A stretch of 64,000 nt of DNA from Magicicada septendecula (taxonomy: Eukaryota; Arthropoda; Insecta; Hemiptera; Cicadidae), in assembly GCA_034769895.1 (NCBI GenBank), contig CM068372.1:235866843-235930842 (forward strand). Reading direction: 5' to 3'. Shown piece by piece: positions 11,321 to 25,954 of the stretch (positions are counted from its first letter, which is position 1; each line of letters begins with the position of its first letter). The translations under genes and the position numbers were made by a program. Under the pieces are notes generated by a model, which was given only the letters and a program-made list of their open reading frames with translations, had not been told where the DNA came from and ran no database searches.

Positions 11321-13490
11321 TGGATCGGCGCAGCTTACTGTTCAGGAACGACTGTCGGGCCTATACTAGCCAAGACAAACAAAAACTGACAATTTTAGCA
11401 CAACCTATAAAAGAACCGCATACACAATATATAAACCATCTGTATCACAGTACAGTTCACAGACTGTTATCTAAAATGTTACATAACTTTAAACGTAATA
11501 TTGTTACTATGAAAATGATAATAATTACTGACGACACACCATGGCTGGGCACAGGCATACGTGTCAGCAGTTTATGTCTACTGTCAACTTATCTGAGATG
11601 TACTGTAGGTTGACTTTTTCCCGCAACGGAAACGGTAAACTTTACACGAGTCAACACGCTAGCCGCACACCATATCATTTTTAAACTTTTATACGTTATC
11701 TTTAATAACAAGAGACGAATCAGAACTTAGCGTCAGACTTCGAAATCTGCAAACCGAAATCCCGGTTGCACTATGTAAACACAGTGTGAGACACATTAAC
11801 CTTTGCAAGTGGCTTCCTTCCCTCGAGATGACGTAGTTAATTATATAAAGTGTTGTACTGTAACACGCAGTATAATTACACGCAGTAATTACAAAGGCGT
11901 GTGAGATCGTGATGATAGCTTCAATGTAGAAATATCAAGCAATTAATCACTGTACTTATGTCACAGATAGCAACATTTTTCATAAACAGTAAAACACTGG
12001 CTTTTATAATATAACTGGGCAAGAAAAGTAGCTGTGGAGATACTGTGTAGAAATCTAGTGCTGTGAAAAACAATAACATTGCATTTTTTCCTCACGCTAT
12101 ACAACTGATACCTTAAATAATTCTAAATGCAGCCTCCATCTTTCACAGACTTCGAAATATAATTAAATAAACTACTACAACACAAACACCTTCACACAAA
12201 AGTGGTCAGATGCAAATCTAACAGCGTCTCGTCACACAATTCGCCACAAGTATGACGTCCTAATGTTAGTTTTAAACCTTTGAAATACGCATTCAGTTTT
12301 AAAACTTATCCTTGCTTCGTGCCTCAAGATCGTGCCTGACGAGTATAAAAAAAGCTGACGGGCCGGGCGGGGCTAAATGGAGCTGAACCAACAGGGATGT
12401 AGTTAAGAGGGGATCACACGATTGTGACCGGTATGCACGAATATTTCCGAAGCGACGCGGTGTAGGGTATACTTAGTAGTGTCAGGGACTATTATTTGAT
12501 TGTTGTTTTAGACTTGATAATGGCAGTGACATCGAAACGCCTCGTTCGGTACGAAGCAGCAGCTACCAGTTGAGCAACGAGGTACGACTAAGTTACGGTG
12601 CAGTTAAAATCGTTATACCTATATTAATGAACAGATTTTGTTAAGAGTAATAGAATACAGGATGAAAGTCGATAGTCTAAAACGACAAATCAGGTTAACC
12701 GTCTTACCTTTCAAATCCAGTTGTGGAACGGTGAATCTGCTTAAACTTCAGGCGTAAACCTGAAACAAATAAAACGCTCGTTTTATTTCTGTAAATCTAT
12801 TTAAAGTTTATTATGAGCAAATAATGGAATGCAATCAAATATTCACCACAAACCATGGATACAGTTATTTGGCGTACGGCCTATATTAAACAACAGTAAG
12901 GTAATGGCTAACAATTAAAAAGAAACTATGGCTATAGTTGTGAACGTCAGGTACATGGAGAGGAAGAATTAAAATTTATCTCGTTAATTCTCGAAATAAT
13001 AACAAACATACTAACGGATTGCAAACTTAATGTTTCGGTTACCGATGTTATTTGGTATTATAATAAACTAAGACAGTGTTCAGGCTGGTATTAATTTATG
13101 GAAGTGAGTATTGGATATTGTGTAACCTTGCGGAAAACAAATCGCACGATAGCTGGTGATGTGTCTTAAGACCTGTGTATTCAGAAAAGGTAGAAGTTTT
13201 GTTACATCATAACATGGATACATCTGGGGCCGCTTAAGTAATAAAAAAAAAAATAGGAGAAGAACATTTACGTTGATTTGCCTCTTCAGTCAGAATGTAT
13301 CGCGATAGAACGTAGATGAAAAGTACATGAGAGGCAAGACGACGTTAGTGATCATGATTAAGATCATGAAACTGGCTTGGATAGAGACTAGACGACGGGA
13401 CGGGGAAATAATAGGAAAACGTGAAAAAAGTTTCGGTGCACAACGTGAGAGTCTATTGTACTTGTAGTCTACTAGATGTACAATGTGTTT
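11321..13490. other. AT-rich unique DNA, no gene seen
   Basis: No frame above 60 codons of any credibility. The part at 11880-12010 weakly resembles 20180-20290 (CGTGATGATA-C-TCAATGTA), hinting at an old repeat. Confidence 0.35.
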
Positions 13491-13494
13491 ACCT

Positions 13495-13612
<118 letters not shown>

Positions 13613-13674
13613 TAAAAGGAAATATAAGAAGTATTTGTAACATAGCATAGTAGTATATGTAGTTTTAGCTTTTT

Positions 13675-14318
13675 ACTTCCATATTCCTTAAGGAATGGAA
13701 GTATGGTGATGGCAAAAAAAATCGTGTTCGAGATTATTGCAGATTCTGATTCTACTACACTCAAAACATGAAAAAAAGTCGTTTTCCGAAAAGTGTCTGT
13801 GTGTGTGTCTGTCTGTCTGTCTGTCTGTGTGTCTGTAGATTTTTTTTCTATGGCAAACGATAACAGCCGCAAATTCAAACAGAATCAAATAATTTTTTGC
13901 ATACAGCCCTGATTTGTAGAGTACTCGCGACCTATTGTTTTTGGTGAAGATCGGTTGAGGGAAAAGGGTAGTTTACCTGCAACGGTTTTTTTTATCAAGG
14001 GTAATTTTGTTTGTTTGGCAAACGATAACAGCCGCAAATTCAAACAGAATCAAATAATGTTTCGCATACAGCCCTGAATTGTAGAGTTCTCACGATCTGT
14101 TGATTTTGGTAAAGATCGGTTAAGGGAAAGGGGTAGTTTACCTGTACCGTTTTATGTTTTAACAAGGGTATTTTCTATGGCAAACGATAACAGCCGCAAA
14201 TTCAAACATAATCAAATAATGTTTTGCATACTGCCCTGAATTGTAGAGTTCTCAAGACCTTTTGTTTTTGGTGAAGATCGGTTAAGGGAAGGGGTAGTTT
14301 ACCTGCAACGTTTTATTT
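13675..14318 (+). mobile_element. Family 1 (HINE/DINE-like) copy A1: head plus 3 minisatellite units, no tail
   Basis: The head begins ACTTCCATATTCC followed by TTAAGGAATGGAAGT, so it can fold on itself. After about 120 bp comes a (TGTC/TG)n tract and then the ~163-bp minisatellite. Units are marked by GATCGGTT near 13947, 14115 and 14275. The segment then runs directly into the head of copy A2, so the tail is missing. A1 and the start of A2 are nearly identical, which points to a local duplication or unequal exchange. Confidence 0.75.
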
Positions 14319-15513
14319 ACTTCCATATTCCTTAAGGAATGGAAGTATGGTGATGGCAAAAAAATCGTGTTCGAGATTATTGCAGATTCTGATTCTACTA
14401 CACTCAAAACATGAAAAAAAGTCGTTTTCCGAAAAGTGTCTGTGTGTCTGTGTGTCTGTCTGTAGTTTTTTTCTATGGCAAACGATAACTGCCGCAAATT
14501 CAAACAGAATCAAATAATTTTTTGCATACAGCCCTGATTTGTAGAGTACTCGCGACCTATTGTTTTTGGTGAAGATCGGTTGAGGGAAAGGGGTAGTTTA
14601 CCTGCAACGGTTTTTTTTTAGCAAGGGTAATTTTGTTTGTTTGGCAAACGATAACAGCCGCAAATTCAAACAGAATCAAATAATGTTTCGCATACAGCCC
14701 TGAATTGTAGAGTTCTCAAGATCTGTTGATTTTGGTAAAGATCGGTTAAGGGAAAGGGGTAGTTTACCTGTAACGTTTTATGTTTTAACAAGGGTATTTC
14801 CTATGGCAAACGATAATAGCCGCAAATTCAAACAGAATCAAAAGATTATTTGCATTCAGCCCTAAATTGTAGAGTTCTCAAGACCTATTGTTTTTGGTGA
14901 AGATCGGTTGAGGGAAAGGGGTAGTTTACCTGCAACATTTTTTTAACAAGGGTATTTTCTATGGCAAACGATAACAGCCGCAAATTCAAACATAATCAAA
15001 TAATGTTTTGCGTACAGCCCTGATTTGTAGAGTACTCAAGACCTATTGTTTTTGGTGAAGATCGGTTAAGGGGAAGGGGTAGTTTACCTGCAACGTTTTT
15101 TTATCAAGCGTATTTTCTATGGCAAACAATAACAGCCGCAAATTCAAACAGAATCAAATAATTTTTTGCATACGTCCCTGAATTGTAGAGGTCTCAATGA
15201 CTTTCGATTTTGGTGAAGATCGGTTAAGGGGAAGGGGTAGTTTACCTGCAACCTTTTACGTTTTAACAAGAGTAAAGTACTTGAAAATTTATTTAAACTT
15301 TTTGAAACAATGGTAATTGTTAAAAATAAAATAATTTTGTTGCCAGGCAATAAAATTATAATTTTTTCATTTTAATGTAATATAATATTTTTCATTTAAT
15401 ACAGCAATAAAAAGGCAGGTAAGACACAGCCTGGCTGTTTGGCTGAAAATGATTTTAAATAGGTATAAATCTTAGAATATGGAAGTCATGTATGGTTCTC
15501 CATACCGATATTT
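14319..15513 (+). mobile_element. Family 1 (HINE/DINE-like) copy A2: complete, 5 minisatellite units
   Basis: Head at 14319 (ACTTCCATATTC), then five units (GATCGGTT near 14573, 14742, 14902, 15058 and 15218). A tail follows containing TTGCCAGGCAATAAAATTAT and GGCAGGTAAGACACAGCC. It closes with GAATATGGAAGT, which is the reverse complement of the head, and then a GTATGG-TTCT-CCATAC hairpin and CGATATTTT. Subterminal inverted repeats plus one terminal hairpin, with T-rich insertion points and no TIR at the very ends, is the published layout of Helentron-associated non-autonomous elements. No Rep/helicase is encoded. Confidence 0.75.
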
Positions 15514-15514
15514 T

Positions 15515-17601
<2,087 letters not shown>

Positions 17602-17789
17602 TTTAGTAAAGCATCGGACGGTTTCTTTTGACACCTGTGTGTCTCGATGGCGTCCGATTCTCTACAGCTGTATGGAACCTACTAACGAGTATGTAGTACA
17701 AGTACAGACATAGGGCCTATTAGGTAGTATCTTACGTGGGTTCAGAGATCTTCGTACCTTACAGTATGGTATCATAGTGGTAGTAATAT

Positions 17790-18270
17790 TTAACCTTCGA
17801 ATACTTACGGATGATAACTGAAGAAAATTGGAGGACTGAAAATGAAATAACTGAAAGGATGAGCAAGGCGGTAAGACAGTGTAATACATGAATAACACAT
17901 TTTTATAAAAGAAACAGAAAAACTAGGGTTGCAGAAACAGAAGTAAGAAATACGTAATAAGGCTATAGTAATGATAGGAGTGAAACAGACACCAAGAGTA
18001 AACATCACAGAAATAAAATTTCTCGAAAGAATAGAAGATTAAAACTGAAAAGATTAAAATAAAAAATGAAACATTTAGACAACAAAATTAAGATTAGGTC
18101 CGTACAGAATTAAACACTGAATACACATACGGTGGTTTGTACATAAATACGTCGTATGCACAGGAAAGAATCACAAGGACAGTATACGCGCATATATCAC
18201 ACCATAAGAAAAGAACAAAAGAAGAAGACCAAGCAGAACATGGACAGAGAATAAATCACTGATTCGAAAA
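17790..18270 (+). pseudogene. Non-LTR retrotransposon RT C-terminal relic
   Basis: Plus-strand frames read FEYLRMITEENWRTENEI, then TERMSKAVRQCNT. This is the block that follows the FADD/YADD motif in many LINE reverse transcriptases (F-YLG-IT-EI-RI-KA). After frameshifts come TEIKFLERI, then VVCTGKNHKDSIRAYI, and KRRRPSRTWTEN, the usual basic RRGRPRKTW tail. The polymerase core is gone. At least three stops and several frame changes interrupt it. The orientation is plus and the 3' boundary is not clear. Confidence 0.6.
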
Positions 18271-18559
18271 CTTTTAAGCACTTAACAATGTCCTTTCAAA
18301 AACAATAATATTAAGGTCAAAGAAATACAAAGTGTGTATACAAGCGGTGAACGCGTCAAGTATACTATGACGGCATAAGAGAGCGTCATGCCGTTTGCCG
18401 TCACGACATACGAGTCGGTTTTACTGCCAAGGCGCGCCAATAGATGTTTCACATCAAAAAAACAATAAGCTGAGACGAGCGGCATCAAGTGGAAAGGAAT
18501 TAAAGAAATGTGGCAGGATAGAAATAGATGAAGAGAAAATATAAAATAATAAGACAATT

Positions 18560-19450
18560 CTGAATACTGTAGGTCTAATAAAGTAGTGTATTATGGAAAC
18601 GTTCGTTTTGTTACACTTTTGATTTATTAGCGTCGCTGTTAGTGCTCCTACGTTTACAACGAATTACATAAATTTTGTATTACACCTTCAAGTAGAAAGG
18701 TTTAGGATTAAATAAATCTTCTGCTTCCTAAAGGGAATAATGTAGATTGCTAATTAGTATGTATGGACAATCAATGATAAAGATATATTGTTACTATGCT
18801 TCTATTGCAGTCGAAAAGGAACCGAACCAACATATGCTAGTGGTTACAAAGCACTAATCACCACCACTGTCACACTACATACGACTTTAGACATTTTAAT
18901 TTTACGTATCAGCATGATACCCAAATAGCAAAATTTCATATTTTTTACGGAAGTCGTAAAATCATTCAATAAGCATTACGTCGTAAATAAAAACATTCAG
19001 CATTCAATAAAAAAGGTAAAGGGTTTTACTGATTACGCTCATCGTTACTGTTATTCGTATAACTATCTAAACAATTGCTTTTCCTTTATTCACTGTCGAA
19101 CTTAGTTTGTGATCTAATTATAATAGTGTTCAGGAGTGCTGTAGTGTTTCAGACAAATCCGTAAAGGCGACGGAAAGACGAGAAGTTTAGGACTCGCTGA
19201 GTATATTTCGTCTAACTTACGGTTTACAAGATTTATATCTGCATCGAGGTAAGGAATTCTTTTAATTTATACTCGCAGAAGAAATTAATTACTTCTGTTG
19301 TGACCGTGCAACAAAAAGTAAGAAACTTGGGATTTTCATTTACAACGTAGCAACACGCAAAAAAATATGTAAACAGCACATTTATATAATAAAATTAATT
19401 ACTGGCGGTTTGTAATTAGAACTTTAATGATAACTTCTTGGATTTCGTTG
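18560..19450. other. AT-rich unique DNA, no gene seen
   Basis: No credible coding frame or shared repeat noticed. Confidence 0.4.
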
Positions 19451-19451
19451 T

Positions 19452-19865
19452 CCATGACGTGTCCGTTACTTAACTAAATACAACTATTTCACTAACGACT
19501 CTGAACACAAAGTTTTTTATGAGTAAAAACATAAAGTTTTACCTTACAACCTGAACCGGTTTTCACTTTTAAAAAGCTTCTTCAGAGGTTGTCGCTGGTA
19601 GCGCTGTCCGTCTTGTTGTGGACGAAGCAATCGATTTTCGAAAGATCGAACATATCTCACCCTACACACACAACATCGATCTTTCGAAAATCGATTCCGT
19701 CGCCCACAACAAGACGGACAGCGCTACCAGCGACAACCTCTGAAGAAGCTTTTTAAAAGTGAAAACCGGTTCATGTTGTAAGGTAAAACTTTATGATTTT
19801 ACTCATCAAAAACTTTGTGTTCCGAGTCGTTAGTGAAATAGCTGTATTTAATGATAACGTCATGG
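19452..19865. repeat. Long near-perfect inverted repeat (foldback/MITE-like), ~190-bp arms
   Basis: The left arm includes CACTAACGACTC, AAAGTTTTACCTTACAAC, AACCGGTTTTCACTTTTA, AAGCTTCTTCAGAGGTTGTC and GCTGGTAGCGCTGTCCGTC. The right arm carries the reverse complements of all these in mirror order. The arms end in ATCGATTTTCGAAAGATCGA and its complement, separated by a loop of about 26 nt. Inner arms (19475-19850) are almost perfectly paired; the outer part (CCATGACGT and ACGTCATGG) pairs with gaps. No protein is encoded. Near-identity of arms suggests a recent insertion or arm gene conversion. Confidence 0.85.
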
Positions 19866-20009
19866 CAAAATGTTTAATACAATGGATAGTAATCGTAAGG
19901 AAATTATTTCTGTATCATGAATAAAAACAGGAATAGGATTCATCTGGTGTTGGTCGGATCATTTGTCTAAATCGTTATGTTTATGGAAAGACTCTATGAT
20001 TGGTTTATT

Positions 20010-20290
20010 GGAATTGGTTTGGATTTCCAGAGAATATAGATCATCTGTAAGCATGTACCAATAACATCTCTCGCTAGAATGACGTCAGTAGCTTAACCTT
20101 TGATGACAACAGGATTGGAGGATAAGACTTACTACATTTTATTAAGTGAAAATGTTACTTGCTATAATCCGAATACAAAGTAATCGTGATGATAACGTCA
20201 ATGTAAAAATGTCAAGTAATTTGTTATCGGTTATACCTTCCACTAGAACCAATATTATTCATAATTGTTAAAAATTACTGACTTTTATGA
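20010..20290 (+). repeat. Diverged repeat segment related to 21830-21960
   Basis: Shared in the same order with 21830-21960: GTACCAATAACA with GTATCAATAACA, then CGCTAGAA with CGTTAGAA, and TGACAACAGGATTGGAGGAT with GACAACAGAATTGGAGGATA. The later part also resembles 11890-11990. Function unknown; it is probably an old transposon fragment. Confidence 0.4.
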
Positions 20291-20655
20291 CATAATTATG
20301 AATTATAATCTCATTCTTTCATTTGAAATGACCATACTGTACTAACCGGTTAGATTGCGATTTAATAGCTCGTTTTAGGTTCGACTTGCATTGCACATAA
20401 AATAATAATATAGTTTTTATCTGATCAGTCTGCCTTCGCGGACGATGTAAAATCAGCGAGAGGTGGATCTTCTTAACAATACCTCTCTACTTTGGCGATT
20501 GCGGCCAGCGTCACATAGAAACCACAACATACTGCGTCAATAACATATACCAGCTTATTTCGACAAGTTCTCGGTGTCACACAGAGATAGCAACATAAGT
20601 ATCAAATTGCTATGACTGTACAAGCCGTATCGTTGACTGACGTACAATATCCATT

Positions 20656-20658
<3 letters not shown>

Positions 20659-20727
<69 letters not shown>
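20659..20727. repeat. (AC)n microsatellite
   Basis: A 69-bp AC tract. Confidence 0.97.
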
Positions 20728-20729
<2 letters not shown>

Positions 20730-20924
20730 TAGTTTGGTTGCTGTGATCAAATAAAGATGCTGGTTTTTTTTCGAAAAACGGATAAAAATCTAATGCCGCG
20801 CAGTAACAGAACACTTAGCTGAAAGAGATTTAACGCTTCCACTATGGGAGACTCTTTACCATTGTTTTCAACAGTAATGAAATGTGCAAATATGGCGGTT
20901 GCCCATTTGTGACGACGAACGTTC

Positions 20925-21700
20925 AGATCGGCCAAAAACCGCCACACGTGACGAAAATATCTACAAAATTTACAATGCCGCGTTGTATAAACGACGCGTG
21001 AGTTTGCTGACACTGCGACATCTCAATAAATCGTGTCCACAACATACTACATGAACATTTGCGTATGATGAAAGCTTTCTGTGCGGTGGCTGCCGTGTTC
21101 GCTAACGGCCGTTAGAAACACATTCGAATGAACGTTTCTCAAGATTGCTCGGACATTTTAAAATGAAATCAAACTGAATTTCCGCGATGAATGATCACTG
21201 TTGACGAAACACGGATTCACAATTCACAACTAAACGGCAAGGAGAAAACAACAGTCCAGAGAATGGGGGAAAGGGGGCAGAAGTGCTGCAAAGAAGGCAA
21301 AAACGGTTCATTTAGCCGTAAAAGTGATGGCGTTTGCTTTTTGGGATTCTCAGGGTGTGGTACTCAAACACTATTTACAAAAAGGCAAAACCGGCAACGG
21401 AGAATACTATGCAGCATTGCTGGAGGAAGTGTGTAAGGCTATAAAGCCGAAACGTCCACATTTAGCAAAGAATATAGCACTTTCCCATCAAGACAATGCA
21501 CCCGCTCACACTTGGTCTATGCATCGCAAGGGTTCAGGTTCATGATCTGCTCTACGAATTACTGCCACACGCCAGATTTAGTCCCCGGTGACTTCTCCTG
21601 TTTCCTAATCTAAAAAAATATCTCGATGGAAAATATTCACTTCAAAAATGGAGGTCATCGCTGAGACAAACGCATACGCATTTAATTTGATCACAACATG
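20925..21700 (+). pseudogene. Mariner transposase pseudogene (DD34D type)
   Basis: This is a relic of the cut-and-paste transposase that binds terminal inverted repeats and moves mariner DNA. Alternate plus-strand frames give the N-terminal helix-turn-helix region (HEHLRMMKAFCAVAA near 21050-21090). The first catalytic Asp follows in ITVDETRIHN (near 21212), then VMAFAFWDSQGVVLKHYLQK and the second Asp in HQDNAPAHT (near 21492). The third Asp lies in PDLVPGDFSCF (near 21590), then NLKKYLDGK. All three catalytic positions can be seen, but in different frames: shifts near 21300 and 21530-21600 and several stops kill the gene. The Asp-Asp distance of 98 bp is slightly under the 105 bp of DD34D, which fits small deletions. 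Flanking inverted repeats were not found. Confidence 0.8.
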
Positions 21701-21909
21701 TAAATTCAGCAGTTTTAATCGTTATGGTATGCCAACTGACGATCGAAATTGGACGAATCACAGCCCACAGCCATTTGATACTCCCGGCAATATCTCTGTG
21801 TCCGGCCCAGAACGTCTCGAAGTACCCAAGTATATTCTGAACGTATCAATAACACTTTTCGTTAGAAGTACACTTATAGGTCAAGTTTTTGGCTGACGTG
21901 ACAACAGAA

Positions 21910-23300
21910 TTGGAGGATAAGACCCTGCAACCTATTCAGCCATGGGTATCTCAATTTAGCGTAAATGTTACCAAGTTACTGTAAACTGTATGAATAATTT
22001 AGACAATAATTACCGGTACCCCACTTCGTATTCAAGATTAATCATCTTATGTTCCGGTTTTATCGTTTCACAGTTTAACGCTTAATGATAACCTACTTCG
22101 TGATTAATACGAATAACGGCTACATATACTCCAAGCATGAAGTTCGTGCAAACAAGTTCGACCCTATTAGCGCTGAAAATCCGCAATGACACACAAATAC
22201 TCTTTTCAGTACAGACATAATACATCTGAAGTTGTAATTAACAGTGTACACATGGGAAGAGATAATGCAGTGAATGCAACGCAAATACGATCCTTGCAAC
22301 CGCTGCTAGCTCCCTTGTACACTTTCCTGCAATTCACTGCAACTGGATCCACCACACACTTCACAACAACCACTTGATTTAATGATGCAAACACAGTTTT
22401 GTTTATTTTATAATAAAAAGTCGCGACCCACTAAACTCGATTCACCGACGGACTAAGATGACCTCTGATGACCTGTAATTTAACCGCACCATTCTCTTGT
22501 TTGTTTATTGTCATTCATTCATTCAGATTAATCATATTATTTTTTCGTTTACGTCTTTACTTATTTACTTCTAAACGTCACGTAATATTCCTTCAGTCTC
22601 TAATTACATTTTCACTCGAAACATTATACGATTTTCATGTTTCTCTCAAAATAAAAAACACAAACGGTCGAACACACGTTACGAGTCATCGACAGACTGA
22701 AATACTGCCTTTTCATCCTGAATCAAAACCATCTATTTTATTTCATTATAACTACAGTTTATTATAACTGCCAACTGCACATTTATGTCACGCTTTTGTA
22801 AATTACGATTACTATATTTTACAACACCAACAGAAAGTTATAATTCGAAAATTATGATGACATAACAGAAGCAAAATTTCTGGAATGCACAGAAAATCTG
22901 TTGCTCTCTTATTATGATGAACTTGAGTGAGTTTGACGAATATTATGATTTTCCGCGTGTCTACGGTGATTCGAAGAAAGTCACATATTTAACATCGAAG
23001 CCTATGCCGAAACCCTTCCTGGCATTCTGATAACATCGTTCTTCTCCACAACATACATTTTATTTTTCTATGACGCTTACAGAACGTTTTGCTCATTATA
23101 AATGAGGAGATGCTTTACGCAGTCTCGACTGGAAGAGAATGCCATCGCGCTTATCTACAGCATGTTCGTGGTATTACAGATAAATCTGGCCATCGGCCGT
23201 ATTTTGTAGGACTAGAAATACATTGAAATTTACGAAAATTAAAGGTGTGACAAAAAAATGGGTCGTTATTGAATAAAACTGATACTTCTTTCAATTACAA
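21910..23300. other. AT-rich unique DNA, no gene seen
   Basis: Several chance frames of 60-100 codons; none shows a motif, and composition is low-complexity AT. Confidence 0.4.
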
Positions 23301-23329
23301 AATAATTACAAACACTACACCCTAACACA

Positions 23330-24215
23330 TTCTAATTTCTGAAATATACATTTTACCCTGCAGGTGACCACCATTTCGCAAATTTGGGCGTGGGAATCAC
23401 TCACGGCAACTTCCAAAGTCTCAGTAGGAATGTTTTTGATTTGTGTACCGATATTGTTTTTGAGCTCAGAAATGGTGTCTGGGGATGTTGCATACGCCTT
23501 GTGTTTAAAGTACTCCAACAAAAAATAATCACAAACTCTGGTCTGGTGATCTGTCGGACCACGAAAGGTCACATGTGCCTGATGTGATGCCGTTTCCTAA
23601 AAGTCATTGAACGTCTTCCATTGAAATTGTCGCACATGGAGATATACAACAGTCTTCCTTAAAATCAAAGTAGCTCACCTGAAGGGAAGCATGCTACGAA
23701 TATGTCTGTCATGTTGAAGCAACTGTCGGGGATTATCCTCTGACCAGTAAGAACAGTTGTTTCTCCAAAAATCTACTAAGACGGAAGTAGGTCATTCATA
23801 AGAATAAACATAAGGAAACTTCTCCACAGAGAGATTCATACACTATTCGTAATCATTTTAATTGATTTGCTGTACAGTCTGTACCTTGTACGTTTAAATG
23901 GTCTCATAAGATTCTATGCACAATACTAGTTGAGATACTACTGCCGAAGAAATTCGTTTCACAGAATGTTTTGGAATTTGCGTTACAACATTTTGCACCC
24001 ATTGTAATTTTTCTTTTGATCTAATACTCCCATGTCTAAGTGTAGGGGTTTCTTCAATGTACTTCCCGTAGCTTCAAAATTTTTCACCCGCTTGCATGTT
24101 CAGACGGAACACGATCATGCCTACATCCTCGACTAGCAGAGGCAGCAGCACTGTCAATGTTTTTGTAAAGTGTCTTTACCAACTACTGCACGTTGAGCTC
24201 CACTTCACTCACTCG
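23330..24215 (-). pseudogene. Degenerate Tc1/mariner transposase (DD41D-type relative), minus strand
   Basis: Read from high to low coordinates, broken frames give an N-terminal DNA-binding part (WVKNFEATGSTLKKP, then LQWVQNVV). A stretch comparable to NPR-L--RPLHS (EDNPRQLLQHDRHIR, near 23710) follows. The C-terminal part is best preserved: GPTDHQTRVCDYFLLEYFKH holds the third catalytic Asp, then KAYATSPDTISELKNNIGTQ and IKNIPTETLEVAVS. The first two catalytic Asps are not recognisable. The C-terminal wording parallels the plus-strand relic at 25064-25847 (CDFFLWGYLKNRVYA, ELKNAIVQEI), so the two belong to one group. It is a dead copy with many stops. Confidence 0.65.
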
Positions 24216-24219
24216 TTGC

Positions 24220-25060
24220 AATTACGATGCGTGGAGAAGCATTTAATAATCAATACGTGTTTGCAACATTGATAGCAAAGTTAAACAAAAAAATTTTTCC
24301 ACATCCTGTAGATCCAAATATATACGGGCTATATACAAAGAACCAGTTCTTGCCTTTGCTGAAAGATAAGACGTAAGATGCCACTAACAATTCTAGCGTA
24401 TGTAATGTCGTGTGCCGCTGTGATGCTGTATATACGTATGCAAATGGAGGGTGATATGCGTCGAGGAGAATTCCAGACACAGAGTGAAAGGTGAAACGAA
24501 GAAATAGGCGGAACTGAGCACAGTTGGGAAACTGAAAATCAAATTTTATTTGAAGATACACGTGTTATAATCTTTAAAATTACTTTCCTGGGGGCTTAAC
24601 CTAGTCAATAAAATATCATAAAAATTGAAATAAACTATCAGAGATAATAGTTACAAATTATCAAGGGTTTAGAAACCAGTTATAATTAATATTACATAAC
24701 ACACAATGTTACTGTAATGTTTTATGTTACACAAATCAACATTTTATTATTTTAGTGTTAGAATTTTCTATGTAACTACGTTACTTTAGTATGTTGTAAA
24801 CTCATGGGCTGCTTGGCAGAGCCATGTTTCTACCAACAGTGTTAGCGGGAACACAATACGTTTATTGTAAATAGGTGTGAAGTAGATTCTGTCTCAATCA
24901 AATTGTCATCAAAAGAGTGTGACTGCAATTGCCAACATTGTCGTTCCTCTTCACAAAGCAATAGGAATAGGCCCTGACCATATTTGTAACATCATTTTGC
25001 TCACGCAAAAATAAACACCGACATGCCTCATGTCTCAACGATACTCCTGATGACATGCAA
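24220..25060. other. DNA between the two inverted transposase relics, no gene seen
   Basis: A 103-codon minus-strand frame (24250-24561) has no recognisable motif. Part of 24850-25060 may be 5' remains of the adjacent transposon. Confidence 0.35.
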
Positions 25061-25063
25061 GTG

Positions 25064-25847
25064 AGTTAGCAATCAACCGTGAAAAGGTCAGGCGAATTTT
25101 ACACAACGATTTGAAATTCCTTCCATACAAAATTCAAATTGTGCATCAGCTAAAGGCGGTAGATTACGGACAACGTGAGGACTTTGCTGTGGAAATGCAA
25201 GTGACATTGAGTGAAAATGTGTTAATGAGTGATGAAGCTCATTTTCATCTGGACGGGACCGTAAATAAGCACAACTTGCGTTATTGGACACCTGAACAAC
25301 CACGTATTATTCACCACCGTCCTCTACACTCTCAACGAGTCACAGTGTGGCGTGCTGTTGGCTCTTTTGGAATAATTGGACCGTATTTTTTTTTTTAGAA
25401 AAATGGTGTCACAGTCACTGTCAATTCGGCTCGTTACATTCACATGCTTCAAACGTTCTTCAGGCTAGAACTGCGAAGGCGACGAATTGCCTTGAAGACT
25501 CTCTGATTTCAGCAAGATGGCGCTATGGCACACACCGCGAACGACTCGATGAATGTTCTTCAACGGATGTTTGCTGGACGCCTCATTTCACGTTTTGGCG
25601 ATGTTCCGTGGTCTCCAAGATCTCCCGATTTGTCAATGTGTGACTTTTTCCTGTGGGGTACCTCAAGAACCGTGTGTACGCTGACAAACCCCGTAATTTG
25701 GATGAGTTGAAGAATGCCATCGTTCAAGAAATTGCTGCCATCCCTCAAGAGATGTTGGCCCGTGTGATGTAGGATTTCCAGCGGAGACTTGAAAACTGCA
25801 TTCAAGAAGATGGGCGTCACCTCGCCGACATTATTTTTCACAATTAA
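25064..25847 (+). pseudogene. Tc1/mariner transposase pseudogene with DD41D spacing
   Basis: The frames read REKVRRILHNDLKFLPYKIQ and VLMSDEAHFHLDGTVNKHNL (first catalytic Asp), then RPLHSQRVTVW and FQQDGAMAHT (second Asp). WSPRSPDLSMCDFFLWG holds the third Asp, and the end reads DGRHLADIIFHN with a natural TAA at 25845-25847. Between the second and third Asp I count 41 residues, so this is a DD41D enzyme rather than the common DD34D mariner; the rosa-type group is the known one with that spacing. Damage is modest: a frame slip in the T-run at 25386-25397, an in-frame TGA before FQQDG, a 1-base loss after FFLWG, and a TAG in RVM-DFQRR. The N-terminal DNA-binding domain is missing or too decayed to read. 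Confidence 0.8.
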
Positions 25848-25954
25848 GGTAGGCTAGACCTTAACATAACTCAAATGGCATGTATTAAGCTGTAATTGTG
25901 TGCCAATAAACCCACTTTCAAGTTTACTGAGTATTGGTTATTTAAAAACTGTCC

